From: Nemertoderma westbladi
Taxonomy: Eukaryota; Xenacoelomorpha; Nemertodermatida; Nemertodermatidae
NCBI GenBank assembly: GCA_032718475.1
Contig: JAUCBJ010006891.1
Span: forward strand, 1 to 44,825
DNA: 44,825 nucleotides
Direction of reading: 5' to 3'
This document shows positions 11,467 through 21,648 of the stretch, piece by piece. Both the position numbers and the translations under genes were made by a program. The notes beneath the pieces were generated by a model. That model was given only the letters and a program-made list of their open reading frames with translations. It searched no databases and was not told the origin of the DNA. Each line of letters opens with the position of its first letter. The first letter of the stretch is position 1.

Positions 11467-12561
11467 TACCTGATATCTCGTTTAAGAAATTTGTTTTATT
11501 AAACTTAGAAAAATCTCTATATTCTATCCATTCCTTATTTGGCGATTTTAGCTTTTGGCTAAATTTGTGAGTTATTGTGGTTACTGTATAGTCGTGATCT
11601 GAAAATTCACATAAAAATACGCTACTCTGTGTAATATAATTATTTTCTATGTTGGTTATTACTACGTCTAAAAGAGTTGATGTTTTGTTGTTTGTTCGTG
11701 TCGGTTTTGTTGTATTTGTAAGATACACAGAATACATATTTAATAGGTCCTTAAGAGATGACAGTCTGGCGTTATTGGTCCCAGTTTGTCCCAGGATGTT
11801 TATATTAAGATCCCCCTGAATAATTAATTTCTTTTTGGGTTCCAAAATTAAGGCATTTTCAATTTCTTCCGAGAAACATTTGAAAAAGTTAGTATTTGAT
11901 TTTGCTTTGGGTGGACGATATATAGTGCAGACTAAAATATCGTCAATTTCAACCCAGATAGATTCTAGAACCCCATACATTTTATATCCGCCCTAACTCT
12001 ACTGTTTAAATGCTGTGGAATATAAATTAATACTCCACCACCTTTCCTCCTTCGCCTATCTTGTCTGTAAATCGTGTTCCCAGGAATGAGTATGGCTTTA
12101 TCACTAATTCTTCTTTTTAGCCATGTTTCTGTTACAGACAACACACAATTTTTTGAACCGCCTATCAAACTCCGTATCTCATCTATATTTTTAAACAGAC
12201 TCCTGGCATTAATTTGGATAAAATTAAAATTGTTGCTGTTTGAACGGATATAAGAACTTAAATTAATATTTATATCGTCAGTTTGAAGTTCAGGTCCGGG
12301 ATTGGGATGAATGTCACCAGATAATGCCAGGGCACTATTTATAGTAATACCAATAATCAGTACAGTACTAATTGAGTGACTATATATTAACGCACTAAAA
12401 TAAAAACATTTCGATGTTAATTTAATTACTGACATTAATCTTGTTAGGGGGGCCTTTATGTTGATTAAACGCATATAACGTGAACCAGTTACAGTTAATA
12501 ATGTCGAACTAGTAGGAAATAAAAAGCTGGTCAAAGTTGTAACCAACAGCATATTTATCAT
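11420..12561 (-). pseudogene. APE-type endonuclease region of the CR1/L2-group element (frameshifted)
   Basis: Two overlapping frames (12561-11965 and 11980-11420) make one endonuclease domain. Recognisable blocks are INARSL, SVTETWL, YRQDRRRRKGGGVLIY, IYRPP, QGDLNINIL and FSDHDYTV, the usual metal- and DNA-contact motifs of the exonuclease-endonuclease-phosphatase fold. The single-base shift lies in the stretch at 11965-11990. Upstream, residues 1-90 contain hydrophobic segments and then the motif SGDIHPNPGP. The domain normally nicks genomic DNA to prime reverse transcription. The copy is inactive as written because of the shifts. Confidence 0.85.
12292..12315 (-). other. 2A-like motif (DIHPNPGP) at the start of the retrotransposon ORF
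   Basis: Residues 83-90 of the reading frame starting at 12561 read DIHPNPGP, preceded by a hydrophobic run around residues 55-80. The NPGP end matches 2A ribosome-skipping peptides, which have been described at the N-termini of non-LTR elements, including sea-urchin ones. The usual Glu two residues before the Asn-Pro is replaced (His at the third position), so activity is uncertain. Confidence 0.55.
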
Positions 12562-12702
12562 AAGTGCAACAAAAACAGGTGGTTAGAGCGTCTAAATATT
12601 ATTAAGAAATATACGTTACAACACGTTACAGTGTAAATTTCTGGTGCATTACTGCATTAATAAATAATTTATTATCATTTATTATAAATATTTTTTTGCT
12701 AG

Positions 12703-12929
12703 GAGGTGTACGCGAACTTCTGGGTGTCGAGGAGAGCACTTTCGATAGGTCTATATCGCTGCCGCGAGAGGAGCCGTTGGGGTTGTTTCTGGAACAGAAA
12801 AGTTTCTCTGGACCGAAGACAGATAGTCTATCCTACGAGACATTCAGATTGAAGAAGGACTTCGCAATGAATAAATTGGATCCTTATATACAGTACAATG
12901 AACGGTCCTCACTTTCTGGGAAATCATAG
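12703..12929 (+). CDS. SAMD15: SAMD15-like protein, exon 3 (C-terminal exon)
   Basis: After a T run and TAG acceptor (12700-12702), two bases complete a Gly codon, and the frame runs to a TAG stop at 12927-12929. The peptide begins GVRELLGVEESTFDRSIS and continues LPREEPLGLFLEQKSFSG, then SLSYETF. This strongly recalls the segment that follows the SAM domain in vertebrate SAMD15: a RELL helix, a FxRSISLP block and a GLxLEQK block. Together with exons 1 and 2 it makes a 141-residue protein, much shorter than mammalian SAMD15, which has a long low-complexity N-terminus. The function of the family is poorly known. No defects are seen. Confidence 0.75.
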
Positions 12930-13195
12930 AAGAATATTGAAAACTAGTCAACACAAGAGACAAAAAAACAGTTTATAGTGGAACACATAATATACATACC
13001 GGTAAATATTTTTATATTTTTCAATAGAATGAGCTTTCATGGTCCAGGATCTTCCGCATTTTCGTCTACAGAATATCGGTTTACGGTATACTGTATGTCT
13101 CGCTCTGGTTTACACATTGGCTTTCAATTTACAAACAATAAAATTAAAATATGGACATAGTAGCCTATTGCCGTTGTTGGAGATGTTCCAGATAT

Positions 13196-13560
13196 GGGGG
13201 GGGGGGGGACTGGACGCAATGCGTTGAAATCTCAACTTCGGTTTATTTTCCGAATCTGGTATTTTTCAATATTTGAAGTGCCACACCCTAATTTTGGTGC
13301 TCCAAAAAGCACGATCCACTAAGTCTTCAGGCTTCGATAATCAATTCAATTGATTCAGCGGTCCAGAAAACCTATAAAAACGCGTTGAAATCAAAATATG
13401 GGGGTATTTTCCGAATATTATATTTTTCAAAATTTGAAGTGCCACGCCCACTTCTTAGGTGCACGAAAAATAGCATCCAGTTCAATTTTCGGAAATGGAA
13501 TATAATCACATTCGATTCAGCGTAGTGAAAAACCTACTAATGCTAGCCAACAATGCCATA
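13196..13560. repeat. two direct repeat units (161-bp period) of an unidentified element
   Basis: The block starting GCGTTGAAAT at 13221 recurs at 13382, with shared text over about 100 bp (TTTTCCGAAT, TATTTTTCAA, TTTGAAGTGCCAC). A G run of 13 precedes the first copy at 13196-13208. A hairpin of GGGGGG and CCCCCC arms sits at about 13756-13778. Together these suggest the subterminal part of a DNA transposon lying just upstream of the pseudogene at 13829. The ends were not resolved. Confidence 0.6.
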
Positions 13561-13828
13561 CTATCATTTTTTAGAATATCAAAAAATGTTTATTTTGTCC
13601 TGGGGTGGGACTACTTCTATTTTTCATGAAAATTATTATACCCATACCCAGCTTATGAAATTTTCATTTTTTGGATTTGAAAATGTTCTTCGATAATTTT
13701 TTCGCCTACAGCCCAAATTTCGTAGGATTTTATTGGATGATTACAAAAATACAGCGGGGGGGCCGAATCGACCCCCCGCCAGTGCTGCTAATGGTCTAAA
13801 CACCCCAGTGGTACTAGGGTAAAGGGGG

Positions 13829-14466
13829 ATGCATACATTAATGAGTTTCATTGGATCCATAGGAAGTTTAAGGGTTGAAACCGGCCTCTCTGAAGTGTAT
13901 CGTGTGTATTTTGGCGGTGTTTCGAAGATGTTATCTGGGAAAAAGTTTCCACAGAACATGCGCGCTATGCGCATTTTCGCAGATAAATATTCTGTTTGTT
14001 CTATTATTACATTTTTATATGAGGGAAAGAACAGGTATAACCAATTCAATTTCTTAATAATAAAATTTATCAAAATTTCTTTAATAAAATCTCCATTAAA
14101 AAACTGTACCACAGTAATAGACGTGGGAGAACCAAGTAAAAATGCATCGTGGTATCATTGAAAATCTTTTGGGAGGCCATGCATTATCTGGTTGTGACAC
14201 GGTTGCAAGTATGTTTGGGATTGGCAAAGCGAAAGTCATCAAGGCTTTGGAGAAAGGACTCACTCTTACTTGGTTGGGAGATATGGAAGCACGGCAATCT
14301 ACAGTCTTAATTGAATGTACTAACTGACTGGCGTGACTGCTATGGATATGACTCAGACAACATGACCCAGTCACGACAAAAGGTGTGCACATAAAAAACA
14401 ATTACCAGCTGTGCAAAGCTGCAAACAATACCACCAACCACTGACTCCTTCTCAGAGAACGTGAAA
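13829..14466 (+). pseudogene. decayed gene with FEN1-like GCD motif, 5-prime part
   Basis: Two frames on the plus strand carry conserved blocks: MHTLMSFIGSIGSL and MLSGKKFPQNMRAMR (13829-13985), then VIDVGE, HALSGCDTVASMFGIGKAKV (14101-14260) and IPPTTDSFSENVK (14425-14466). The GCDxxxxxxGIGKxK segment resembles the helix-hairpin-helix turn of FEN1/XPG nucleases. I remember this order of blocks from a large repetitive invertebrate protein family without an accepted name. The copy has a frameshift near 14135, an in-frame stop near 14392, no open sequence between about 13990 and 14100 (possibly an intron or decay), and a transposon inserted at 14467. It has no continuation upstream of 13829 that I can see. 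Confidence 0.7.
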
Positions 14467-15479
14467 GGCACTAGTGTGTTATAGGTACACCCCCTCAAAA
14501 TTTTTTTACTAGCTAGTTTTTGCTATTTCTTTTTATGAACATGTTCTAGAACATGTTAGCTATTAAAAAAAAAATATATATATATGTTCTAGAAAAAATA
14601 TTTTTTGTTCTAGAACAATTAAAAAAAAAAAAAAATCCATGTAATATTCTTATTTTTTAATAATGTTCTAGAACATGTTAGATATTAAAAAAAAAATATA
14701 TATATATGTTCTAGAAAAAATATTTTTTGTTCTAGAACAATTTAAAAAAAAAAAATCAATGTACTATTCTTATTTTTTAATAATGTTCTAGAACATGTTA
14801 GCTATTCAGAACTAGAAAAAAAAAGTTCTAGAACAAATAGTTTTTGTTCTAGAACAGTTCAAAAAATATAAATTTTTTTTTTAATTTTATTTAGAATTTG
14901 TTTCATATAATTTTTAATCGTTGCTGGCAAGATGGGTTTGGGGGGGGGGGGGGGGTAGCTAGTATTTTTTTAATAGCTAATTAAAATTAACAAAATTCAC
15001 TGTATTGAGGTCATTATTTCAGAAATTAATGATATGCTTAGAATACGTATATTGTACAGTATAATATTTATTATTTAGCAGACAGCGGGAAATATTTTCT
15101 GATCAAATCCAACAGAGCAGAAAATGGGTTTTCTTTGTGTAGAAGCTTCCAACGAAACTCAGCTAGTTGTTGGGCGAAAGTCAAATCTTAGCTATAGAAA
15201 TTCGATTATTCTACAAAATTCACTTTCCTTAAATAAAACATAACTCACAAAAAAATAAAATTTGTAAGCTTTTTTTAAAATTTGTTCTAGAACAAAAAAT
15301 ATTTGTTCTAGAACAAAAAATATTTGTTCTAGAACAAAAAATATTTGTTCTAGAACATTTTATTATTTTTTTTCAAATGTATCTCATGTTCTAGAACATT
15401 TCATGAAATTTTTTTTTAAAAACTAGCTAGTAAAAAAAAATTGAGGGGGGGGGGGGTGTACCTATAACACACTAGTACC
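14467..15479. mobile_element. 1013-bp non-autonomous inverted-repeat element with TTCTAGAA array
   Basis: The ends are inverted repeats of about 55 bp. The left end begins GGCACTAGTGTGTTATAGG, and the right end, read inward on the opposite strand, is the same with one change. They are flanked by an exact 8-bp target duplication, ACGTGAAA (14459-14466 and 15480-15487), which suggests hAT-like transposition. The interior has no ORF. It contains a unit of about 121 bp repeated three times (14541-14900), a 21-bp unit repeated four times (15280-15355), and G runs at 14940-14955 and 15445-15456. The insertion splits the pseudogene reading frame cleanly, so it came later than that gene. Confidence 0.9.
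14544..15396. promoter_or_regulatory. array of fourteen TTCTAGAA palindromes (heat-shock-element-like)
   Basis: Exact TTCTAGAA occurs at 14544, 14587, 14608, 14666, 14709, 14730, 14786, 14826, 14847, 15285, 15306, 15327, 15348 and 15389, mostly as GTTCTAGAAC. The core matches the tail-to-tail TTCnnGAA arrangement bound by heat-shock factor in eukaryotes. The last group is spaced exactly 21 bp, about two helix turns. Whether any factor binds is inference. Confidence 0.5.
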
Positions 15480-15745
15480 ACGTGAAATAACGTGTTGAAG
15501 AACACGATGGAAATCAGACCACCTAGTGTAGACCCCAGATAATATGGGTGGAGAATAGCTAACAATGAACTTTCCCCGATTGCAATCCCTGAGGGCATAC
15601 CACCAGCTCCGGAATGCATTTTGCAATTAATTCGGTGTAACTGTTAATTCAAAATCCAATGTAAATCGCAGAAGTGCACCTGCAGAAAAAACCAACCTGG
15701 TTACACAGAATTTTACAGCTGCAATAAAGATTCATGCGCAAACTT
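15480..15745 (+). pseudogene. decayed gene with FEN1-like GCD motif, 3-prime part (Cys-rich end)
   Basis: Past the inserted element the same gene resumes. EIRPPSVDPR, a stop, then YGWRIANNELSP and AIPEGIPPAPECILQLIRCN are read in one frame. A Cys-rich C-terminus follows with spacing CxC...CxxxxxxCxC, a stop codon interrupting it. In the remembered family this Cys-rich segment closes the protein, so the 3-prime end of the gene is here. There are at least two stops plus a shift near 15490-15510. With the part at 13829-14466 it forms one dead locus. Confidence 0.7.
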
Positions 15746-16539
15746 TTCGTAATCTCATATTATATTATAATCAAACAATGAATAATATAAAATGCATAGT
15801 CTCCATATTCGCCATGCATTAAATAAATTTTGTATATTTAGCATTAAAAAAGTGTTATAAACAAGCAGGAGACAAATTATTTATATATACATTTTAAGGT
15901 AATAAATTTCTGTCAAGGTTTTAAATGCTTCAGATGTGATGTCTGCAATAAATTACTGTGGTTTCCATGAAAGCGGGTATTTGTTGCTAACCATACTTCT
16001 ACACAAAAATGATGTGGTGCATATAAAGGGGAACATATATAACCTTATACATATTTAGAACTTTATATTTAGGGAAACATATTATTAATAAAGTGCACAA
16101 ACGAGACAAAAAACACATGAGTGACAGTAGGCATAGTAGTTTTTCATTTGGAAAGAAAGAGCGATAGCTGTAGTGCCTTCGTTACCATAGCAACACTTCA
16201 ATAGTTTCTCTAAAATTTTCATATTTTCGATCAAAATTATAACCAGTTCAAGCCCAATTGTTAATCGCCATTCTTAGATTGCTAAGCTTTCATAGAAACT
16301 GCTGTACTCCATAGAAACGAGTCATTTATTCAAATTGCCCAAGGTGTCAAAGTCCATAAATCACTTTTTTATGTTAAGAGGGACCCCTAGACACCAAAAC
16401 ATCCAAAAAATATAATCTGTCCAAAAATTTTCGGTTAGGCCAAAAAGAGGTACGTGGCTGCCGGACTAGTACATTAGTTGTCCATCACGGTGTTATCTCT
16501 GATTGGCATTGTATATACTGTAATTCAGTAAGTATTGAA
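15746..16539. other. non-coding AT-rich stretch downstream of the GPCR gene
   Basis: No ORF or repeat end recognised. It would contain the 3-prime UTR and polyadenylation site of the minus-strand GPCR just below 16540; no single signal could be assigned. Confidence 0.4.
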
Positions 16540-16900
16540 CTACATTGACGTCCTGGATTCGGAATGTCTCAGTTTCGGCCCACCAATCCCCGAGTCCGAT
16601 GGAGCCGTGTAACTTATTTTACCACCGACTTCGTTGCTGGCCCGCGTTCCCTCGGCAACCGGTTCCTTATTGGCCTGGGAATCGCTAACCAGTCTCGCGG
16701 ACGCCGGCACGCTGATTGGTGAACCCGCGTTGGCAACTGGAAGCGGATTGTTGGATCCCATTGGACGGATTCGGTTGTTTCTACGACGACACAGCAGATC
16801 TAGAAGGCAGTCCCGCATGTCACGGATCTGCCAAATGTAAATAAATGGGTTCCAAGCACAGCTAGACATCGCCATTAGCACTGACAGCTTCCCATAAACA
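16540..16900 (-). CDS. class A GPCR, exon 4 (TM7 and C-terminal tail)
   Basis: The exon opens after ATTTTTGCAG (acceptor just above 16900) with one base that completes a Ser codon from exon 3. It then encodes VYGKLSVLMAMSSCAWNPFI, the seventh membrane segment with the NPxxY motif as NPFIY (residues 284-288). A basic helix-8 region (RDCLLDLLCRRRNNR) and a Ser/Pro-rich cytoplasmic tail follow to the TAG at 16540-16542. The Cys in DLLC is a likely palmitoylation site. It is separated from exon 3 by an intron of over 12 kb that contains the BEL/Pao-type element. The four exons total 1161 nt, exactly 387 codons with the stop. Confidence 0.85.
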
Positions 16901-17175
16901 CTGCAAAAATATTAAAGGATGTTGAAGTCGGTATAGAAGAAAAAATGTAGGCCTACAATGTGTAATGTTAAATCCTTAAACTTATTCTTCTTGTAAATAT
17001 TTGGTGCATAAAACGTTGAACTCCTCCTAAACAAAGTTATTTTTCATTGAAAAAGCGGCAGTTATCTGCCAGACTTTTATTATCGGTTTTATTCTTTATT
17101 ATTATTGGTAATTAAAAGATTTTTAAAACAAGAATTTTAAAACAAGCAAACAGTCGGCCCAAGCTGGAGGCCCCC

Positions 17176-18312
17176 TGTTCGCGCTTTTAGACCTTTAGCA
17201 GTTTAACCTGCCAATTTTAGTTGTCCTCTTGTTTATAAATCGACTTTAGCCTATATCAATTACCTAGTATACTGAAATTACATCAGCCGAAGCCAGTCCG
17301 TGCGCGGCGTATGACCCACGGTGTGGCAGACTGGATTCGGATTCCTTGAGAGTGATTGCGGTGTAGACCTACTGTATTATTCGATTGATCGCTACTATAT
17401 GATCTCTGACAAATATATTTACTTTCGGGGAAATATTAAAAGTTCCTTTAGGACGTGGCGCTTTAAGTATAAAAACAGAGTTATGACTTATACTAATCAC
17501 AACTAGATGGCCACAGAGTTTCGTAAATAGCGCATTCTTTAGGAGATGCTTTATTAACCTTCACACTACTTCACACGACTTCACACTACTTCACACTAAT
17601 CTGCCGACCGTCACTGAATTTGATCATATATAAGGAGGATCGCAACTGACACACGTAGGGATTATGAAATAGCATTTAATTCACACAAAAACCACTATAA
17701 TTTAAGTCGCAGTTGCTACCGGTAAACCTGTTCCTCTTACCTCAGTAATCAAGAAGATTGAGGGGTTTATGATTATTTATCAGTATTCTCCAAATATAAC
17801 AGCAATATCCATTAATATAACAACAATTAATAACAGAAGTAAAATAATGCGGTGAACAGTCAGTATGTGTTAAAATACCGTAATGTTCAGTAATTAAGTG
17901 ATGAAATGAGTTAAGGCAATGTGCAGTGATGCAATCAGTAATGAGCCAGGTTAATAGATTTACGTTCTTATATTCAAGGCCATCTGATGTTTCCTAGGCC
18001 AAAGTCTGAAACTTCTACACAGAAGCACAGAAAATTCTGAGTTATTTCTGAGGCTCAGAAAAATAGTAAACAAAGACCGTAATGCATTGCGCGAGTTTCC
18101 ATAGGCCTCTGTTAGACATAAAGGGAAAATCGCTCTGATTGGCCGAATAAGGCAGAACAAAGAACCTCCACGTCCACAAAGAATCAGCTGACAGACTTAG
18201 TCATCTGGGCTCCAATTCCTTCCCGTCGCGTAGTTGGATAAATTTAGGGCTATTTTAGAGTATTCTGCGCATTGCGTGAAAATGATTTGTTATGTCCGCA
18301 AAAGCTTATCCA
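17176..18312 (-). repeat. 3-prime LTR of the BEL/Pao-type element
   Basis: 1137 bp, beginning TGTTCGCGC and ending TCCA in plus orientation, paired with the copy at 27122-28258. A purine-rich stretch (CTGGGAGCGG on the minus strand, about 18313-18322) directly precedes it in element orientation and is the likely polypurine tract. Confidence 0.9.
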
Positions 18313-18390
18313 CCGCTCCCAGAAAATGGGATTTAAGTTCATAAAATATAAAAAATTACAGTTTCTAAAATACAAAAATACTCTAAACTA

Positions 18391-20223
18391 TTAGTCCTTC
18401 TTTCGTGAACGGCGTTTACGAAGTTTTTTGAGGCTAGCAAGAGTCCTTTTCTCTTTGGGGCGAGCCACTTTACTAGGAGGGCTATAACTCCTGGGTGAGG
18501 GGTGCAATACAATTGCATCGGAAGGTTTCGGATTACGGTCGGTGTATCCGCCAGTCGAGGTACCCGGTTGATCGATATCAACCTCAGTGGAACGAGGTCG
18601 AACAACCTTTAGAGCGCGTTTCAGGACAGCAGCTCTTACTGGTCCCTGACGAGTCGTTTGCACAAGACCGGTAGGTGGACCGTGAGTAGTGAGAAATTTC
18701 CTCGGTTTGATGGTTCTTTCCAACTCGCGTTCTCTGGCTCTTTATTCATATGGTCGTCTATGAACTTCTTGTAGCTCTGGATGCGAGTTTATGAACAAGT
18801 CACCGCGGGATTTATCAATGGTAGAAACTTTAAACTGTGCGTAGGATCTTCCGGTTTCACCATATAATATTGAGTTAAATTGACATAATAGGGGTGGTCT
18901 TTGATCCCATAAAATGAGTTCGGTAAAGGTCTAGCGCGCAGGTTGACCTCGTGTACCATATGACGGACAAGATCCGCTCGATTGTCCGGAGGTTCAACGA
19001 GTACACCGTCGACACGAGCAGCCTCGATTGGCGGACGTTGTAACATAGGAGCGTCAGCGATAAGATCTCTAGATCTTAAGTTGATATAAACCGGTTGGGG
19101 TTGTACCGTGGTGAAGAGTTTGTCTCCGAAATGGGGAACCATTGAAGGATGAATAATGGTTTTGGAATAGAGATGAGTCATAAGGATTTGAGCTTCTGGC
19201 TGGGCTAAAGCTGCTTCTTCTCTTTCGTCCATTTCGATATGCTTCTCCTCGAGCTGATTTTCCTCAGCTTGTCGTTGGAAGCGTTCTTCCAAAAACTCCT
19301 GCAAAGAGTAGGTTCGTCCAAGTTCGATATCTTCTTCGAGATTCTGGATTTCCCTTATCGAAATGGGGTAAAGCTAATTCTTTTACCGCTTGGACTTGTT
19401 GCTGCAACTTACGTTTGTCTAAACAATCGTAGGTTCCTTTTCTTATCTTTTGTCGAATAGCATCTAATGCGTTTCGTATAACGCTCTCCTCCACCTCGGT
19501 GACGGGTTGTATCGGGGTTAAACCGGGACGATTATACGGGTTGAACGGCGATATTAGATGTCCGCGTCCCAATCCGGCTAGGTAGGATGGCCGAATATCT
19601 AGGGAGCCCACAACCGGAGTGCCACCGACTAATTGTTCGGGTAACACTAGATCTTTGAACAATGAGTACAGTTCAGGAGGATCCGTCATACTATTAGGAT
19701 CAAGACTCTGAGGTCTCACCAGGGAATGAGGAGGTCTGACCGAGTATTCCGGAACTCTGATCATCGGTTTATTTAAGGATCGTTTGAGTTGAGCGAGCGT
19801 GGGTGATATATCGAACAAGTTTCGCTCGAAACTCCCGTAAGTATAGCGAGTAAAACTGTGTTTAGCGCAACGTTTCCGCGGATGTTTATGTCTTTCCGTT
19901 TGTTGGTTGGGTCTAGGGCATTCATCGCAATAATACCAAAGACGCACGTCTTGTAGGGGAAATGCGGGTGATCTTTCTCCAGTTTTACAATATTCCTCCA
20001 TCTGTTCAAAGCTATCCGGTACAACAGGTAGCGGTCGATCGGCGGTGAGATACATCATAGTGAAATAGAGTCGTTTGAGTTCTATCATAGGGTTATGATG
20101 TATACCTTGAGGATATCGAGTTTCTAGATTTTGTTGACTGGCTACATTGAGATATGTTTCTCTCAAGAATTCCAAATATTCGTTGAAGTCACTGCATTTA
20201 TCCGGCTCTTCAACGTCTTCTCG
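18391..20223 (-). pseudogene. unrecognised 3-prime reading frame of the BEL/Pao-type element
   Basis: Directly after the truncated RT and one in-frame stop (20224-20226), about 600 codons follow toward the 3-prime LTR. They are broken by two single-base frameshifts (about 19363 and about 18810) and one more stop near 18740. Visible features are a possible zinc-binding patch (CDECP...HKHPRKRCAKH, about residues 90-115), a Pro-rich middle, a Glu/Gln-rich coiled-coil-like segment (about 19350-19200) and a very basic C-terminus (KKLRKRRSRKK). None of the expected RT motif C, RNase H or integrase motifs appear. It may be an acquired gene, an env-position protein or a replacement after internal deletion. 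I do not recognise it. Confidence 0.6.
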
Positions 20224-21648
20224 TTAGGAGATCGTTACTTGTAAGAACATGCCTTCTATGTCCGAAGCGAATGCGATAGAATATTGCCGCAATCTTAATA
20301 ATATTCCCAACAAAGATTGGAGTAAGTTGGGTCCCGGCAACAGTTCTGAGTTCAGGGATTGACCCATGTAAAGGGCGGAGCCGTCAAACACTACCCAGAC
20401 TTCGTTAGGTTTACCGGGCTTGGGAACGTAATGATGTGTTAGATAATACATTCTCTCCGTTATGTGTGTTTCTTCCGGAACTCACTCCGCATATCCTTTA
20501 TCAATAAATTTCTTCAGTTGGGTTTTATACATTTCTCTGGCTTGAACATTGGCCGTCAGACGCCGATGTAGTTGTGCGATTCTCTTTTCCGCTAAAGGTC
20601 GGTTATTTACGAAGCTGGGTTCTCGCCGTCGGAACGGAAGATCTATCTCATAGCGACCTTCGTCCTTCAGATAACATGTAGTCGTTTCCTGAATCTGCTT
20701 GGCTCTCTCTTCCTCGACAGACAAGGCTTTGTCGTAGGAATTAGGCTCTACGGCTTCTTGAGTAAAGAATCATACGGCGTGTTCATCACGGATTTTGTTA
20801 TTGTATCGATCTATCACTTTGTTTAATTCGTCGTTATAAGTAAATTGTCCGCCATGTTGATTGATGAGATGGCATAGGTTGGCTTGGTTTAACCACGTTT
20901 GGTTCTCAGTGAGGATGTCTAGGACATTTTCCTCATCATACAATTAGTTAATGTCGTCGTTGTCTGAGGAGTATGGCACTTCCTCAGTTGTGGTTTCTCC
21001 CTCACTGATTTCTTCTTCCCATTCACTCACCTGATGTATTCTTTCATTAGGGAGTCTTTCCATTAGGGTTCTACGGGAAGGTCCAGTGAAGTACCAACCT
21101 ACTCTCGTTCTTCCCGCGTACGTCTGCAATGGTTGCGGTTGAGCAGGCCGTTTTTCTAATGTCTCAAGCGCTTCGTGCGCATTTTGGCCGAGTAAGATCT
21201 GCACCCCTGGATAATCAGTGTTGAATCTAGGTATATTATGTTGCTGGGTAAAATGATCTTCATCCCAGTTGTAAGGCTCCACTTGGCTAGTAGCAAAGTT
21301 CTTTATCGCTACCATTTTGACCGACCTTACACTATGTTCTCCTAGTTCATCCTAGGGAGTGGACAACGCACCCATGTAGTAATCTGTGGCTACTGTGGAT
21401 TTCCAAACCTGCATAATTCCGGAAAGGTTCAACTTAGTTCGGAACTTGGGTTGTCCAGCAAAGATGTCTTCGGCTAGTTCTTTGTCAATGAAGGTGCCTG
21501 TGCTGCCGGAGTCAAGGAGGGTGTTTACTATCAGGCTCTTCCCTAGCCCATGGACTCTCAGTTGCACCACAGGGAATTCCCGGATTCCGACAGATGAAGT
21601 TGGCGCTTTCCAAGATGGCTGTCGATCCGGAATAGTCAGCCGAGGATT
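20224..21648 (-). pseudogene. pol fragment: aspartic protease and N-terminal reverse transcriptase
   Basis: One frame, cut by stops at 21352, 20944, near 20770, 20482 and 20224, carries protease then RT start. The protease has the catalytic triplet as LLDSGSTGTFI (near 21488-21524). The RT part has HHYVPKPGKPNEVWVVFDGS, then SLNSELLPGPNLLQSLLGIL and ASDIEGMFLQV (motif A), all typical of BEL/Pao. Homology stops straight after motif A; the catalytic xVDD box and everything beyond it are missing. The element therefore could not copy itself and would depend on enzymes made by a relative. Confidence 0.8.

Larger units (their letters stand above)
9305..12600 (-). mobile_element. CR1/L2-group non-LTR retrotransposon, antisense in SAMD15 intron 2
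   Basis: A nearly full-length ORF2 runs from ATG 12561 to the stop at 9334, encoding an APE-type endonuclease and a reverse transcriptase. It is spread over three overlapping frames because of two single-base frameshifts, near 11965-11980 and 11420-11466. No ORF1 is seen, so the 5-prime end is probably truncated. The 3-prime side ends close to long C runs on the plus strand (9286-9304 and 9244-9257). It lies wholly within SAMD15 intron 2, in the opposite orientation, and does not disturb either exon. The exact clade within the CR1/L2/Jockey group was not resolved. Confidence 0.85.

Noticed and set aside
13741-14112. 123-codon minus-strand ORF
   Set aside because: It is the opposite strand of the plus-strand pseudogene, which has recognisable conserved blocks.
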